Part shown: piece by piece, positions 28,188 to 41,300 of the stretch
Layout: each line of letters opens with the position of its first letter
Position numbering within the stretch: the first letter of the stretch is position 1
From: Drosophila pseudoobscura
Taxonomy: Eukaryota; Arthropoda; Insecta; Diptera; Drosophilidae
Direction: 5' to 3'
Length of the DNA stretch: 64,000 nt
Assembly (NCBI RefSeq): GCF_009870125.1
Contig: NC_046683.1
Span: 5,332,001 to 5,396,000 of the forward strand
Position numbers and translations under genes: made by a program
Notes under the pieces: model-generated
Seen by the model: the letters and a program-made list of their open reading frames with translations, nothing else
The model's database searches: none
What the model was told of the DNA's origin: nothing

Positions 28188-30109
28188 GGCGATATGTATG
28201 TCGCAAAGACGTCGTTTTTTTTCACCCCCTATTTGTGTTTTTTTTGTTCATACAGATAAGCGTTTCTTGTAGCCTTAGTAGATGTAATGGAAGCATTTTA
28301 TGTTGAGCGTAAAAGAGAGGGAGATACACTTATTTTGTAACCTTTTGCTAGTTTAATTCAACATAAAGAAGCGATCAAATTGTGATGTGGCACAGCACAT
28401 ACAATCTCGATGTATCTGCATGAGCACGCATGGAATAGTTCCCTAACCTAAGGTTTTCGCCTTGACAACGTTTCCCCATTTACATTGCAAACTACATTGT
28501 ATGTGCAGCAAAATAAGAATAATACACTAGCAAGTAAGTTATATAGTGGACATTTTGTCGCAGAGACGGCAGCAGTATGCGAAAGAAGAAGCAGCGATTT
28601 CGTAGTAGGATTATTATGCTCCGATCCGAGCACCCACATGCAATAAGCAAACAGCACATAGACCATATAAGATAATAGTTAGAAGATAGTAATGTACACA
28701 ACTGAACTCCAAGCGAAATTTATATTTTATATATTACGTCGCATACGTCGATTGACAAAGAAAAATGAATGTGTAAACTAAATCCCGCGAAGCATATTGC
28801 TTTGACCAGGCAACGAACTAAATAAAGCCAGCATAATCCAAACACCCACTGTAGATCCATACTGGGAACGCCTATCCAACAGGGTGCTACGACAAGCTCT
28901 AATGGACAAGTACAAATACGATATATAACATCGCGGCAAGGGCCGCGGCACACCAACATCAACAGACATTGGTCTTGCACAAATTCGTCAGATAGAAATG
29001 GTAAATATTGAAATCACGGTCTGAAAGGGGTACAGGTTAAGTAAATCATAAGCTCACATATATACTGACTGAGCAGAGGCAAAGACTATAAATACCAGGA
29101 TATAAATACTATACAATACCAGGATATTGCGTCAGGAACTAATTCCATTTAAATTTTTGTTCGACGCTTCCCTTTACGGACGCATGGGGTACTGGTACTT
29201 TAATGCTCTTATAGGCGATTCTTCGTCTCTGGTCATTTCCTAGCAACAAATGCACAGACTCTAGATCTGTGTTGCATTGCTTGGGCATGATTTTTCACAT
29301 TGATGCTCGACTCGAGTTTCGTTTATAATGGCTATTCTGATGGGCTCCACTTGTAGACCATAAGGAACTCTGCCTAAGAAGAACTAATATTAAAAAAATC
29401 CCAAACCAACTTTTTCAGGACCGATTTACTTATAAAAAACAGCTTTTCAGTAAGGTCTTTGGTATCTTTGGGATAGAAAAATTCTTACAAATTGAAATTA
29501 GTGTGCTCCGGTTTTCGTTACTCTTTGCCATCGATAGTGTTTCGTTTCCAAATTGATTGAAAACATGAAAACAGCTGTTTTCTTTGGGCAATCAATTGAT
29601 ATATTCTTGTTGAATATGCCTTTGGGTTTCGTTATTGCAAAAATTCTCGTATCAAGGAGCAGGCGATATCTGCGGAATAGTGCAGCCATGTTGTATTTAT
29701 CGGATTGAGGTTTTACATCTGTCAAAAACTCACCGTTCCTCCTCCGGGATGGGCTCAGTGTGCATCTCGTTATTTAATCTGTTAGGGAAACTCGAAATTT
29801 TTTGTCGTTTCGGTTTATTTCTGTGGTTTTTACCCACTTGCTTGATCGCTTGCATTTAAAACAATCTCTTCTTTGGCAGTTCTTTTGAAGAAAGTGTAAT
29901 CTATCAGCGGCAGTTTTCCTTCAAAACTGTGTGTATTTATAGTTTTTTGGCTTTGGCTTTTCACGGAAATAGCAGAAATACTGACCTTCAGCTCCTATTG
30001 ATGTGCATGGGACGGATTTCTTTAATTTTTTTCCCATCCAACAGGATCCATGGTAAGGAACCTTTGCTTGAGGAATTGCATGAAAACGTTAAACCGTAGA
30101 ACATTCTTA
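28188..30109. other. 3' UTR and intergenic region
   Basis: No coding gene was recognised. The first several hundred bases are presumably the 3' UTR of the PWWP gene. An AATAAA-like signal occurs at 28820-28825. The rest is AT-rich. Confidence 0.5.
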
Positions 30110-30480
30110 GCTCCGAAGTCTTGCTAGGTCGGTACACAACTTTTAGAAATGATCGTTCGTCTCGACGTGCAGTTGGGCTTCTGATTGCAGTGGACTCAAA
30201 CTTCACGTTGGAGCATTTCACAGTCCAGGTTCTTCCCGTCTTCCCGCCTTTGCAATCTTCAATACTTGCTCATACATTCCACCTTCTTATGATATTTCAA
30301 TAGAAGAGCAGAAACTGTCCGCTTTAAAAACTGTTACTGCCTCGCTTTCAGATAAAGATCATATGATGGACTTCAACTTGTCGGGTAGTTTTCAAGCAAC
30401 CTTCCATGAAGCCTGTTCCACCTGAAGTTATAAATTAACGCTGAGATAAACCAAAGTCGGGTTGAAGTCTGAGCTGACTC
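30110..30480 (+). mobile_element. LINE endonuclease-domain relic
   Basis: The plus strand reads FRNDRSSRRAVGLLIAVDSN at 30148-30207, then after shifts CSYIPPSYDISIEEQKLSAL and DKDHMMDFNL (30268-30380). These match the RNDRSSRRGGGVLIAV, CSYIPP and GDFNL motifs of the apurinic-type endonuclease of jockey/LOA/I-type non-LTR retrotransposons. It is frame-shifted, so inactive. No reverse transcriptase follows. Confidence 0.75.
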
Positions 30481-31534
30481 TGAAGCGCCCCTGCTTCCAA
30501 CTGCTCCCCCGGTGCTCCCACGAGTGGTATTCCTCAACAACCGGTGACAGGCAGACGCACAAATTGGACTGCCCACAAATTCAAAAAGCTGATCGTATTT
30601 AAATATATCCCAGTTTATATGCAAGCCATGTCCATGCGATTTCCAGACATATTACTAGTGCTTTGAATCGAGTCTCCGTGATAGACAATGCCCCCGAGTG
30701 CATATAAAATAGTCCCGAAATAAAATGTAAACTTGTGGGCTTGGTCTACTGAGTGATTATAGTCTTCCAAGGAGCCGCTTAAGTAGTGGCTCCAGGTAAT
30801 GGGTTTTAATTTGGTTTATTTGATTGATTTTTAACAATAGCCTGATGCTTTTTCATTACATTTAGCTTTATTATCAATAACAATTGCTTAATTCAATAGC
30901 TTGTGTTTTTCTGTTGTTTTGTCTAGCTTTCACTTTTTGTGTGTATTCTGTGTTACTGATCAAATTATTGTAACCGTTTTCACTCAACTTTAAACTTGTC
31001 TTGCTCTACACTTTCCATTAAACTCCACGAAAAGTCTGCCTTTTACTCTGTGGTGAACATTGCTGAATGCTGTTATGGAAGGTTTAACTTAACACAAAAG
31101 GCTTAACAAATCAATTTTCAATAAATAATTACAGATAACTTTTTGCATATTAATTATATAAACAATGGAGCTCGTGTTGCCGGTTGAACGTCGACACAAA
31201 TAAACTACATAACGCAAAAAATTGGGGCAAACTAGCGAATCTGAACGCGTGCAACGCGTGGCCTGAACAAATTAAATAATATACATAAGTATTCGAACAT
31301 AAAATACTTTAGGTAGCTTTTCTTTCTTTTTCATTGGTTTTGTTTGGTGGTTGGGGAAAGCAAATTTTGGCAGAATTTGAGAAAGTTTAAAATAAAAAAA
31401 ACCTGCGGCGAAGTTATGAGTGTTTGATAGCTTTTTTTTCATACTGAGTCCATCTACGTCCACCTGCACTTTTCTGGGGCGACCTTTCTGTTTTCGTTAC
31501 TGATTTTATTGAGGCAGGTTTTGCGGGGCGAAAT
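30481..31534. other. AT-rich intergenic region and Idh3a 3' UTR
   Basis: No coding gene was seen. The part next to 31535 is presumably the 3' UTR of Idh3a, which is transcribed leftward. Confidence 0.5.
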
Positions 31535-34500
31535 CTACAGCTTAGCGCAGATCTCATTTGTGAACTCGGAGCACTTGGCGCGACCGCCGAGATCTCCGGT
31601 CAAGTATTTACTCTCCTTGATGGTTTCAAAAGCAGCGCGCTCGATCTTATCGGCGTAGGAGTTGAGCTCCATGTGGCGCAGCATCATGACCGCCGAAAGG
31701 AGCAGGGCAGTGGGGTTGGCCAGATCCTTGCCGGCAATGTCGGGAGCGGTACCGTGCACAGACTCAAAGAGCGCGCCATTCAGGCCCATGTTGCCAGAGG
31801 GCGTCAGGCCGAGACCGCCAACAAGACCGGCGCACATGTCGGATAGAATATCACCGTACAGATTGGGCATGACCTGGAAGCGAACGCTCATTAATTAAAC
31901 CATAAATACAGCGTTTACAAAAGTACTAAAAGCTCTCTGCTTACCAGTACGTCGTATTTTCCAGGGTTCTGGACCATGTTCAAGCACACGGTGTCCAAAT
32001 ACCGCTCCTCGAACTGGATATCCGGGAACTTCTGGGCCATGTCACGGACACATCGCAGAAACAAACCGTCAGACATGCGCCTGAAAGTAAAAGTCGATAA
32101 TTTAGTCGGTGCTGTACGCTGGACGCTGTACGACGCTCTACTTACATAATGTTTGCCTTGTGCACGACGGTTACCTTCTTGCGATTGTTGTTCTTGGCAT
32201 ATTGGAAGGCATACTCGGCTACGCGCTTGGAGGCCTCCTCGGTGATCAGCTTGATGCTCTGAACGACGCCATCGACGATCTCGTGCTCGATGCCCGAGTA
32301 CTCGCCCTCGGTGTTTTCGCGGATAGTTACTACGTCCACATCATCGTACAGTGTTTTATAGCCCTCCAGACTGCGGCAGGGACGCACATTGGCATAGAGG
32401 TTGAACTCCTTGCGCAGGGCCAAGTTGAGCGACCGATGACCCTTTCCCACGGGAGTCATTAGAGGGCCCTTCAGGCCGATCTTGTTCGTGTTCACCGAAT
32501 CGATGGCAGCTTGTGGAATGCCGAATTTTCCATCTGGTCCCTGTTCAAAATCAATAAAAGAATCCACAGATTTTTATGTGATATACAGGTATTTTAGTAG
32601 GTATAAGATATAGTCGCAAAATATAGTCGAGTGGCTTTCAATAATATACGAGTGCAGGAATGCAAGAAAATTAGTTTAGTTTAGGACTATTATTTCAGTG
32701 ATTTCATATGATTCTGCTTTTGATCGCTTTTATTAGGTTTATTCATTGTTATCAATTCGAGTATTATTCAAAATTTTGTCTGGTGGGTCGACTGTTCTGA
32801 AAAAAAAAACCATCTGTTTGATGGCCATCTAATTTTTGACATGACTTGTAGCAAAAGAAGGCCCGAACTACCCTTGATTTTATTTTTATTTTGAAAATGT
32901 TCTTTAAACATGCCTCTATCAAAGCGATGTGGGTATCGCAACCGCACGAAAAACAACACAAAAATTTTTAAATAAAATAAAATATTAAACATTCTTCACC
33001 GATCGAAAATCAATATAAATTGACCATTTTACACAAGCAAATATACACCGGCCCCAAAGTGCCACTTCCAAGAGGTACTGTGAAGCCCTAGACATGGCAG
33101 CAGAATGGACTCGTGTTCCCCCAAATATAGTTTAGAGAACCGACGGTGGAGAATCGATTTATCCTGTACTGGCGACGCCTTCTCTGGACGTTGTGCTCCT
33201 CCACAGCCGCCAATTCCACAACGAATACATTCCTGATTGCTTTAATTCTTTTCTAAACAATTTCAGAATTTTTAACAGAATTTTTATTTATTTAACAGCA
33301 TTAACAGAATTTAACAGCTGATGCTGTTAATGCACACCTTGTCCCACTCTGGGGTGCCGCTTTGATAAGGTTTATTTCTCCTCGTTCTGAGGATATATAT
33401 ATACAAATAAATGCATATTTCTTCCTATATATGATGCTCTGGTGGTTTGTAGTTCATATAAGAACTGGGAAAGTACTGCAGCGATTAGGAAATCCAGGAA
33501 AGCCTGAGTTATGTTGCCTCAATGGCAACGTGAAATGAACTAAAGATGGCGAAAGCGGGAAGGATATATATTTCGTGTTTCCGTATCGGCGAACCCACAA
33601 ATATTGTATACCCATGCCACCACAATGCGCGCCACCACAATGGACATATATCTATGTTTTATCCAAATAATCCATCTACATTTTTGTTCTAGGTAACCGT
33701 TAGCAACCAACAAATGTTTCAATAAAAACCGGCAGAGGCACGAATGTAATGAAGGAGAATAGGAGGTTGTTTCAATCAATTCAATCCAATTCGTGCATTA
33801 TTTTTGCCTGCATTTGTATTTGTTGTGAGCCGCGGCTTGTGAAGCTCAACCCACACTTGCAGGCATGTAAACTCGTTTCATTGTGTGCCTCCGACTCACT
33901 CATACTATGAGTACTCATTATACTATACATGTACATACGTACATATGTTCTTGATAAGGATGATGATCTAAGTTGATATGGCATATGTTTCTGTCTCTAT
34001 ACAAAATAGTTAATCAGATTCGAAGCCAACAGCTAATCAACTAACTAAGTTTTGTGTGTGGACTCCTTTAATGCCACACTGAAACAAGTGGGCACGTGTG
34101 CCGCTACTCACAACTTTAATCTGTCTTCAACTACTGTCAAATTTATTGCTACGATTACAGTTATCATTGAAGATAATTTAAGAGATTTAAAAAACATTTT
34201 GCAAAGGTAAGCCTACTTTTTGGCATATGGGAACTTCCATTCTGGCGTTACGTTGCATTCGCATGACAGTGTTTAAAAGTTTTTAAGTTTGGGGTACAAA
34301 ACTGCACAACTCTGCGAATTGGGTAGGACTATCTGCATAAAACATTTTTTGTGCTGGTATACGAAGCATTTAGTGTTCATTTTCCAAGTTATTAAATCTG
34401 CGGAGGCATCTGACGTACGTTACTGGCGTTACGTTACCAAAATTCCGTGCTAATTAAAGTTACACGAGGGGGTACGTTGTGAGTCGCAGCTACGACCGCG

Positions 34501-36072
34501 GCTCTACACTTATACCCGATACTCAGTCAGAATGGCTGCTCTCCGCCAGAGGGCGCACTCATTGCACTATGAAGAGTGTGCGAGAGAGAGACAGAAAACG
34601 AGGAAGCACGTGACGGTGTTGCGTAGTAACTGCAACACAATATTGTGGTGCCACAGATGTTGCCACACTTCTAACAGTGCGATATCACAGGAGTCTGGAT
34701 ACAAAATTTGCTTTCTCTAGCTCTTATACTCTCTAAGAACTAGGTGGCAAACAAGACGGAAGGACAGACAGACTGACAGACATGGCTCAATCAACTCGGC
34801 TACACATCCACTTTTCCCACAAGCCTAATATACCCCTATACCGTTTTTAGTATCGGGTATACAAATATGGATTTTGTTGCATAGTCTTATGAGAAACAGG
34901 TGATACTTACACGCACGGGGGTGACGTCGACGGCTTCCCATTCAATGGGCACACTCGCCGCAGCGAATATTTTTTGAACGGCTGCGGAGATCTCAGGACC
35001 AATGCCATCGCCGGGGATCAGTGTAACCTTTTTAGAGCCAGATGAGTAGGCGCGACTGGCAGACGGAGTTGTGTTGACCTGCAAACAACAATACGTTATT
35101 AATGCACACATACATTTGTTCCATTTGGAAAAGCAATTTGAAGCTACTTCTGTTAGTTAGCTTCTGAAGATAGCTATTGAGGCGTTAGTAGTCATAACAA
35201 AGACTGAACTGTTTCTAATTAATTTAGAAAAAATTTAAATATACTATAAACATACACATATGCACAGATAGATTACATAAGAAAGATATACAAAGACAGC
35301 TGCAGCCTCTGTCCCCTGTGGGTACTCGCTATTCATCTTCGTGTCGTACTCTACCCTGGCCCTGCTGCTGCAGACAACGTAAAGTTGAGGTTAGAGAGCA
35401 GCAGTGCATTGTTGAGAACAAATGATTAACCTTTTGGGTACTAACTGAATTGCGCTGATAGTTTCGTTTCCAAGTGCCCATCAATCGCAACCCGATCTAC
35501 GCCACTGTGTTAACACCCCCCCACCAGCAGGTTTCGGCCACGCAACAAGAGATAGAACGCTGGCTGGTTATGTAAAGGGGGATCTTGCTCTTTTTTATTT
35601 CGCCAAGATAAACCAAACTGTATGCAGACATTTTCGAGTTTTGGGCGAAGATGGGACTGATTCTGACTCGGATTCACTTTTGTATAAACGAACCTTGGCT
35701 TTAAGTGTTGTTTCAGTAAAGACCGTTGACGCTGAAACTGCTGCCGGATCACGCGCAGCCGTAAGACCCAATTGATTGAGCTGGAAATGTTTTGCGTAAT
35801 GTGTTGTGGTTGTATTGAGTGGATGTTTTTGAAACGCCATCCGAACGAAGAACAAAATGAGTTTATTTTCATTATTTTTGTAGACAATAACCAAGAACGT
35901 AATCAATTGTCGGTCTTAAATGCCCCAAGGGGTGGTTGCACAAGGGGGTGGGTGGGGTGGTCGAAGAGGAAACTTCGAGGCGATGTTTCGTTCAGAGGAA
36001 TAATTTGCTAGAACAGTGTTCAATTAAATTTACACATATTCTTACAATTTTCTGTATGAATCTAGCAGCCAT
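31535..36072 (-). CDS. Idh3a: NAD-dependent isocitrate dehydrogenase, alpha (catalytic) subunit
   Basis: Six exons on the minus strand give 383 aa: 36072-36046, 35780-35694, 35078-34911, 32540-32146, 32080-31945 and 31873-31535, all in phase. Exon 1 encodes only MAARFIQKI. Exon 2 continues [19 protein letters not shown], together a mitochondrial presequence, with mature start near [20 protein letters not shown]. Motifs are [19 protein letters not shown] (substrate region), the catalytic Lys/Tyr area VVHKANIM, and the IDH/IMDH signature [20 protein letters not shown]. It oxidises isocitrate to 2-oxoglutarate in the matrix as part of the heteromeric TCA-cycle enzyme. The exon 2 donor (aag then gttcgt) is weak and is the least certain junction. 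An in-frame read-through from MAFQKHP at the intron 1/exon 2 border could be an alternative start but lacks support. Confidence 0.96.
34466..34865 (+). mobile_element. DINE-1-like (Helitron-type) copy in an Idh3a intron
   Basis: The best preserved copy in the window. It starts cgagggggtacgttgtgagt and goes on with tatacccgatactcagtcag, a ggcgcactcattgcac block, gagtgtgcgagagagagac, ctctagctcttatactctct and caaacaagacgg plus gacagacatggctcaatc. It ends taatataccccta and tatcgggtata. It lies in the 2.4-kb intron between exons 4 and 3 of Idh3a. The family name is from memory. Confidence 0.65.
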
Positions 36073-36213
36073 TGCGTTGCTTATTATATTTTCACTTGCT
36101 CCTTCGTGTATAGAAAAATAGCCACTCGTTTGTCTGTCAGTTTAGTCGCCACCTTGCGGAAAACTGGCGAATCTGCCGATAGACTCGAGTATCAGAATGA
36201 ACGCTATGCCTGA

Positions 36214-36221
36214 TATCGATA
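36214..36221. promoter_or_regulatory. DRE box at the Idh3a promoter
   Basis: TATCGATA lies 142 bp upstream of the Idh3a initiator (minus strand). This is a typical position for a DREF site at a Drosophila housekeeping gene. Confidence 0.6.
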
Positions 36222-36774
36222 TTAAATGCCCCGTGCAGCTGTCTGTAAAAAACTAGCCACCTTGATTAAAAAACTGTTTCTAAATAAAATTAATGAAATT
36301 AGTAATGTTTTTTACATATAGCTCGAGCTGAAAATTCGATTTGAAAAATATCCAATCGACCTATGGCAAAGTAGGCGAATGAATGAAGGCTGTAGCTTAT
36401 TATTCAAACATATATTAAATTTGTTCCTAATGATGCAGTTTTACAATTTGAATTATTTATACAAGGGCACAAACGAGATTTAAATAGGTTTCTATCAATG
36501 GAATCATAAGTAAAATGGTCATATTCCACTGCACTTCAGCTTAATGCAGTGAGACCAGATATAAAACGTTATTGGAAAAGAAAGCAGTGTAAACAATAGA
36601 ATATATATGCTTCATGGCCATTCATTCCAAAGAATTATTTTAGTGTTTTTAGTCGATTTGTTGGCAGCAAAAAAAGGAAACTCCAAGGTAATAAGGTAGA
36701 TTAAATAATCAGATTTGATAAATCTAAATCATCTCTGAGTGTGGGGAACCATTTTCACTGACATTTACACCACC

Positions 36775-36782
36775 TATCGATA
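36775..36782. promoter_or_regulatory. DRE box (TATCGATA), middle of the divergent region
   Basis: Exact 8-mer match, midway between the Idh3a and CoRest promoters. Function is inferred. Confidence 0.4.
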
Positions 36783-37296
36783 GAATTCGTGCTAATACTT
36801 GAAAAAAGTTGAGGTATTGTGTAATTGAGTTCGAGATCTGATAGGTGCGTGTGCTCCCAGGAAAATTTTACAAGTCATCCATATATTAAAATGGTTAATC
36901 TAATGATTTATCATTTATTTTAATGATTACATCTATATTTCCTCCTCTTTCCTTAGTCATAATTTTGACGCGCCAAGATTTGATTTTTGATCTGCTTGTT
37001 GTTGTTGCTACTAGTGGTGATACTTCAAACGATAAGCAGGGCAGGGTTGAAATACTCGGGAAATCGAAGAAACAAAACTGAATTTGCACCATAACTCAAC
37101 TTTTTCCACCACTAGGCCCCTATGCCTGTCCCAAGTGTCGCCCAAAACTATACATCTCCACCCAAGTGCAAATAAGTCAACCACAAATTTTTCGTTTATA
37201 TGTGTTTTTTAGACTAAATTGATATTGAAGTGTGGTGGAAAAAGACCATTAAGAACCTGCATAGCGACCCCCCCAGCTAATATATCGAAACATTCG

Positions 37297-37304
37297 TATC
37301 GATA
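37297..37304. promoter_or_regulatory. DRE box upstream of CoRest
   Basis: Exact TATCGATA about 300 bp upstream of the probable CoRest first exon. Function is inferred. Confidence 0.45.
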
Positions 37305-37591
37305 GTATATTAGTATCCTTTGCAACCATGGTTTTTTCAGCCTTAGTTTAAATTATATTCGGTCATTTCGGCAGTTTTTCATATACATTGTTAAATAAAT
37401 TCCAGATTAAAGATATGCTAAATTGAATTCGCAAATTGTAAAGTTGTACGCGGAACGTGCAACACAAACCACCAACGCCAAACACAAAACCAGATATATC
37501 GACAGACAAAGCTACGCTACGGTTGTATGAGTCAAAGTGCGCTGAGCTCGAACCAGGCAGAGAAGTACGCGAGCGATTTTTTTTTCGCATT

Positions 37592-37860
37592 TCAGTTTTG
37601 GTGTCGGTTAACTGCGCGAAACAACCCCGTCGTTTTTTTCGTGTTTTGTTGAGCGTCCGAATGACTCGAATTTAAAAAAAAATAATTTAGCCACAGTTAC
37701 TATCTGTGGTTCTGTGCATTGTAGCATTCTGTGTTCTGCGACTACGAATTCGACAGATACGTAAGCGACAGCGAAAGTGAGCGTCCATTTCTTTTGTGCA
37801 GCACTCTAGCGCGGGTTTTCAATTGTTCGGGTGGCACGCCGCGGTCGGTCAGGCTGAAAG
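37592..37860 (+). other. CoRest: Probable untranslated first exon of CoRest
   Basis: An initiator-like TCAGTT at 37592 is followed by sequence ending in a strong donor (ctgaaag then gtaagt at 37861). It would splice to an acceptor between 38230 and 38290, just before the CoRest ATG. The exact start is a guess. Confidence 0.4.
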
Positions 37861-38301
37861 GTAAGTCATCCCCTCTGGGAAATACAAATTTCGCATAATG
37901 ATCTTGAAAACTACGATTTTTCGCTAAATCCAATGCATCTGAACTTGTGCTGGCTTAGCCATTCGCGCGAGCTCTCACCCATGCACACACGTACATATAG
38001 TTTAATACATGTCTGTTTGACAGAGCAATGCTGCGGTTGTTTCAGCCAAAGTACGCACACCCTCGACGAATGCCCTGCAAACGTTTTAGAGTTTCCGTTT
38101 AACACTTATATTTTCCCCCTGGGTAATCCAGATTGTTGCAGTGGATATATGCAGATAAGCAGGATATTAACGCATCGCTTTTTTCTTTTTCTCTTTGGTC
38201 TCATAGTGTTACTCATAGTATTACTGTTTGAGACGGCAATATTCGTTTAAACTAGCACACTGGAGAAGTTAAATAAACGCACCCAGCTCATACGGGACAA
38301 A

Positions 38302-41300
38302 ATGGTGTTGGCTGAGCGCAACACCACGGATGTGGTGCGAAACGGACGTCGTTCGCGTGGACCCAGCCCCAACACGAATACAACTGGTGGTGTCGCCTCA
38401 AACGCAAGCCTAGTTGTCGGCGGCGGTGGTAACCCCACAAATCCCACATCCAATGAGAAGGCCTCAACGACCGTACCGGGTGCGGGCACGCCGGAGAGCT
38501 CGGACGACGACAACTGTAAGTACTTACACTTAGCCCAACGAATGAGCAATTCAGCAAGTTAACTGCTTCTTCTCTCTTCTGCAAAATCCTAGCCACAAAG
38601 CGCAACGGCAAATCAAAGACCAAGCAGTCCGAGTATGAAGGTAAGTCAGATCCTTGCTCCTCTGTCGCCTCTCATGCTGAATATTTTGTTGCAGAAAAAA
38701 TTCGCGTAGGACGCGACTATCAGGCCGTTTGTCCGCCGCTTGTCGCCGAAGTAGAGCGCCGCCCAGAACAAATGAACGAACGCGCCCTCTTGGTCTGGTC
38801 GCCGACAAAGGAGATCCCAGACCTAAAACGTACGTTGCATAGCAGGCTCGGCGGCATAACAACACCCAATCCAGAAGCTTCTGTGAATCAACACTTGACC
38901 GATTGACCTCTGCATTTGTATACTCGATAAATTGATAGATTTGCTCTCTTGTACGCGGTGTTGTTATGTCATGCCCACCCCCTGTTTATGTCCTGGTGAT
39001 AAGTCAATTATTAATGTGAAATCCCGACGACATGCAGTCGAGGAATACATTTCAGTGGCGAAAGAGAAGTACGGATACAACGGCGAACAGGCTCTGGGCA
39101 TGCTCTTCTGGCACAAACACGACTTGGAGCGGGCCGTAATGGATCTGGCTAACTTCACACCATTTCCTGATGAGTGGACCATTGAGGACAAAGTCCTATT
39201 TGAGCAGGCGTTTCAGTTTCATGGGAAAAGCTTCCATCGCATCCGTCAAATGGTGAGTAATCTCTGCCGCGGTGAAATGTGAGCCTAACTTAGTTTCCTC
39301 CCCCCTGCCCCACCAACCCATCGAACAGCTACCGGACAAATCAATCGCCAGTTTGGTTAAATACTATTACTCGTGGAAGAAGACGCGTCATCGCAGCAGC
39401 GCCATGGATCGACAGGAGAAGGCCATAAAGGTTTCTGTCAAGGATGGCTCCGAGAACGGCAGCGAAGTGGGCAGCAATGAGGAGTCTGACAACGATGATA
39501 AGGTAATTATTGGGCAGAAAGCAGCCTTTTGTGTAACGATATTAGTGTAAAGATCCTTCCCTTCTATCTCATATCCATACATATGTACAAAAGCTCTCGA
39601 ACAGATATAAAACGCTCCACTCATCCACTCAAACAACACAGACACACACACACACATACATAAAGTGAAAGATGACGGCACCTCCCTTCCGCCACCCCCC
39701 ATGAGCCCAGTAAATTATGTCTGACAAAAAAACACAGCCCGCTCGCATTTTGAAAGAACTAGAAATCTTTTCCCTAAGACAATAGAATAGATACTTACAT
39801 ATTTCATAGCTGCGACTGACCTTCGAAACCTATAGTTTGTCTTTCGTTTTTGCTACTTTTCGACCGCACTTGGGGACCAGCGTTTGGGGACCAACCTGGG
39901 TCCTGAACCTGTTCGTTTCGTACTGCTACTCCTGTCCGAACTGTTCTTCAAACAAAATCAAATTTCGTACTTGTATGTGTATTAGTTGGGCCTGTATCTA
40001 CTGCGGTTCCCAGCTCTTCGCACCCAGCTATGCGGTATACATCGTTACAACGTATGGTTCATTATTCTTTCAGATGATCGCCGTGCCTGCATACATCTCA
40101 TAAACATTTAACAGAGCATACACACACACACACACACGCACACACACACACACACATATATACTAATACTAATGCCAAAACCAATACATTGACCAGCATC
40201 TACGAGACTTTAACGTACATTAATGATAATAATACTTCCTACGCGTACAAAAAATGCCAGTCGAGAGCATTGCAGAGTTGACCTGATTTTTTACACATGC
40301 TAAATCGAAAGATCAGCGTCACCCTAGACTAAGACAAACAAAAAGAAAATTATTTGTTCGGTTAAAAATTCTTATTTTTGTTTTTTTTTTAAATAATGAT
40401 AAACAAAAATTGTAAATTATTTTGCATGAATTATTAAATTGTGTAAAGACATTGATCGACTTAAACAAACAAAAAAGCCTAAATATATACGTTACAATTA
40501 ATCCACATACATATGTTAGAATAGTTCGAAGGAATCAGATATGCATACGCATAGATATACATATTTATATGCATTTATATGTACATGTGCAGCGTTGGGG
40601 TTCGGCTTAGTTGTTGGACACCAATAAAATAAAAGGTCCCACAATGTTTAGAGGTGCAGATTTGAGCTGAAAGTTGAAAAGTCTTTCGAGAAGTATAAGA
40701 TACATTTCAGAGCTTATTCCTCTAGATAATACTTCCATAGTCTAGTATGGAAAGTGGAAACTTAACTAAATCTTAAAATATATCTAAATACTCACAAAAA
40801 ACATGCAAAATAAAATCCCATTGGAGCTGCCATGGGAACCATCGGCCAAAGATCGTATTTTCCACTTTCAGGTCAAGTCTGCCTCCTAAGCCAAACACAG
40901 AGCCCCAATAGTACACATGTATACTATATGTCGAGGGTTATAGAAAGGTAGGAACGATACTCAATGCACGACCACAAATCACAGTTCCCCCCTATCCCTT
41001 ATAAGTTAAAGTCTTGTTTTTAAAAAGATTAAAAAAAAAAGAAAACCTTAAACCAAACTCTTATGCGTGTTTCCTATTTATAGAGATGTCCATGTCCGTG
41101 TTTGCCCTTTAATTTTACGCTTACGCACTAAACCACACAGAGACCCGAGCATAAATGTTGCATGTACATAAATACATCTGTAATTCGTCATTCGCCATTC
41201 GCCATTGAATTCCCTGCCTAAACCACTGTGAACGTTGCCCGGTACGCGTTAGTATGTATTCAAATTATACTTTACTTAACAAGGTGGAAATTGGGAGTGT

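Larger units (their letters stand above)
36073..37591. other. Intergenic region between divergent Idh3a and CoRest
   Basis: About 1.5 kb without a coding gene. It contains three exact TATCGATA boxes: 36214-36221 near Idh3a, 36775-36782 in the middle, and 37297-37304 about 300 bp before the likely CoRest start site. The arrangement suggests two housekeeping promoters pointing away from each other. Confidence 0.55.
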
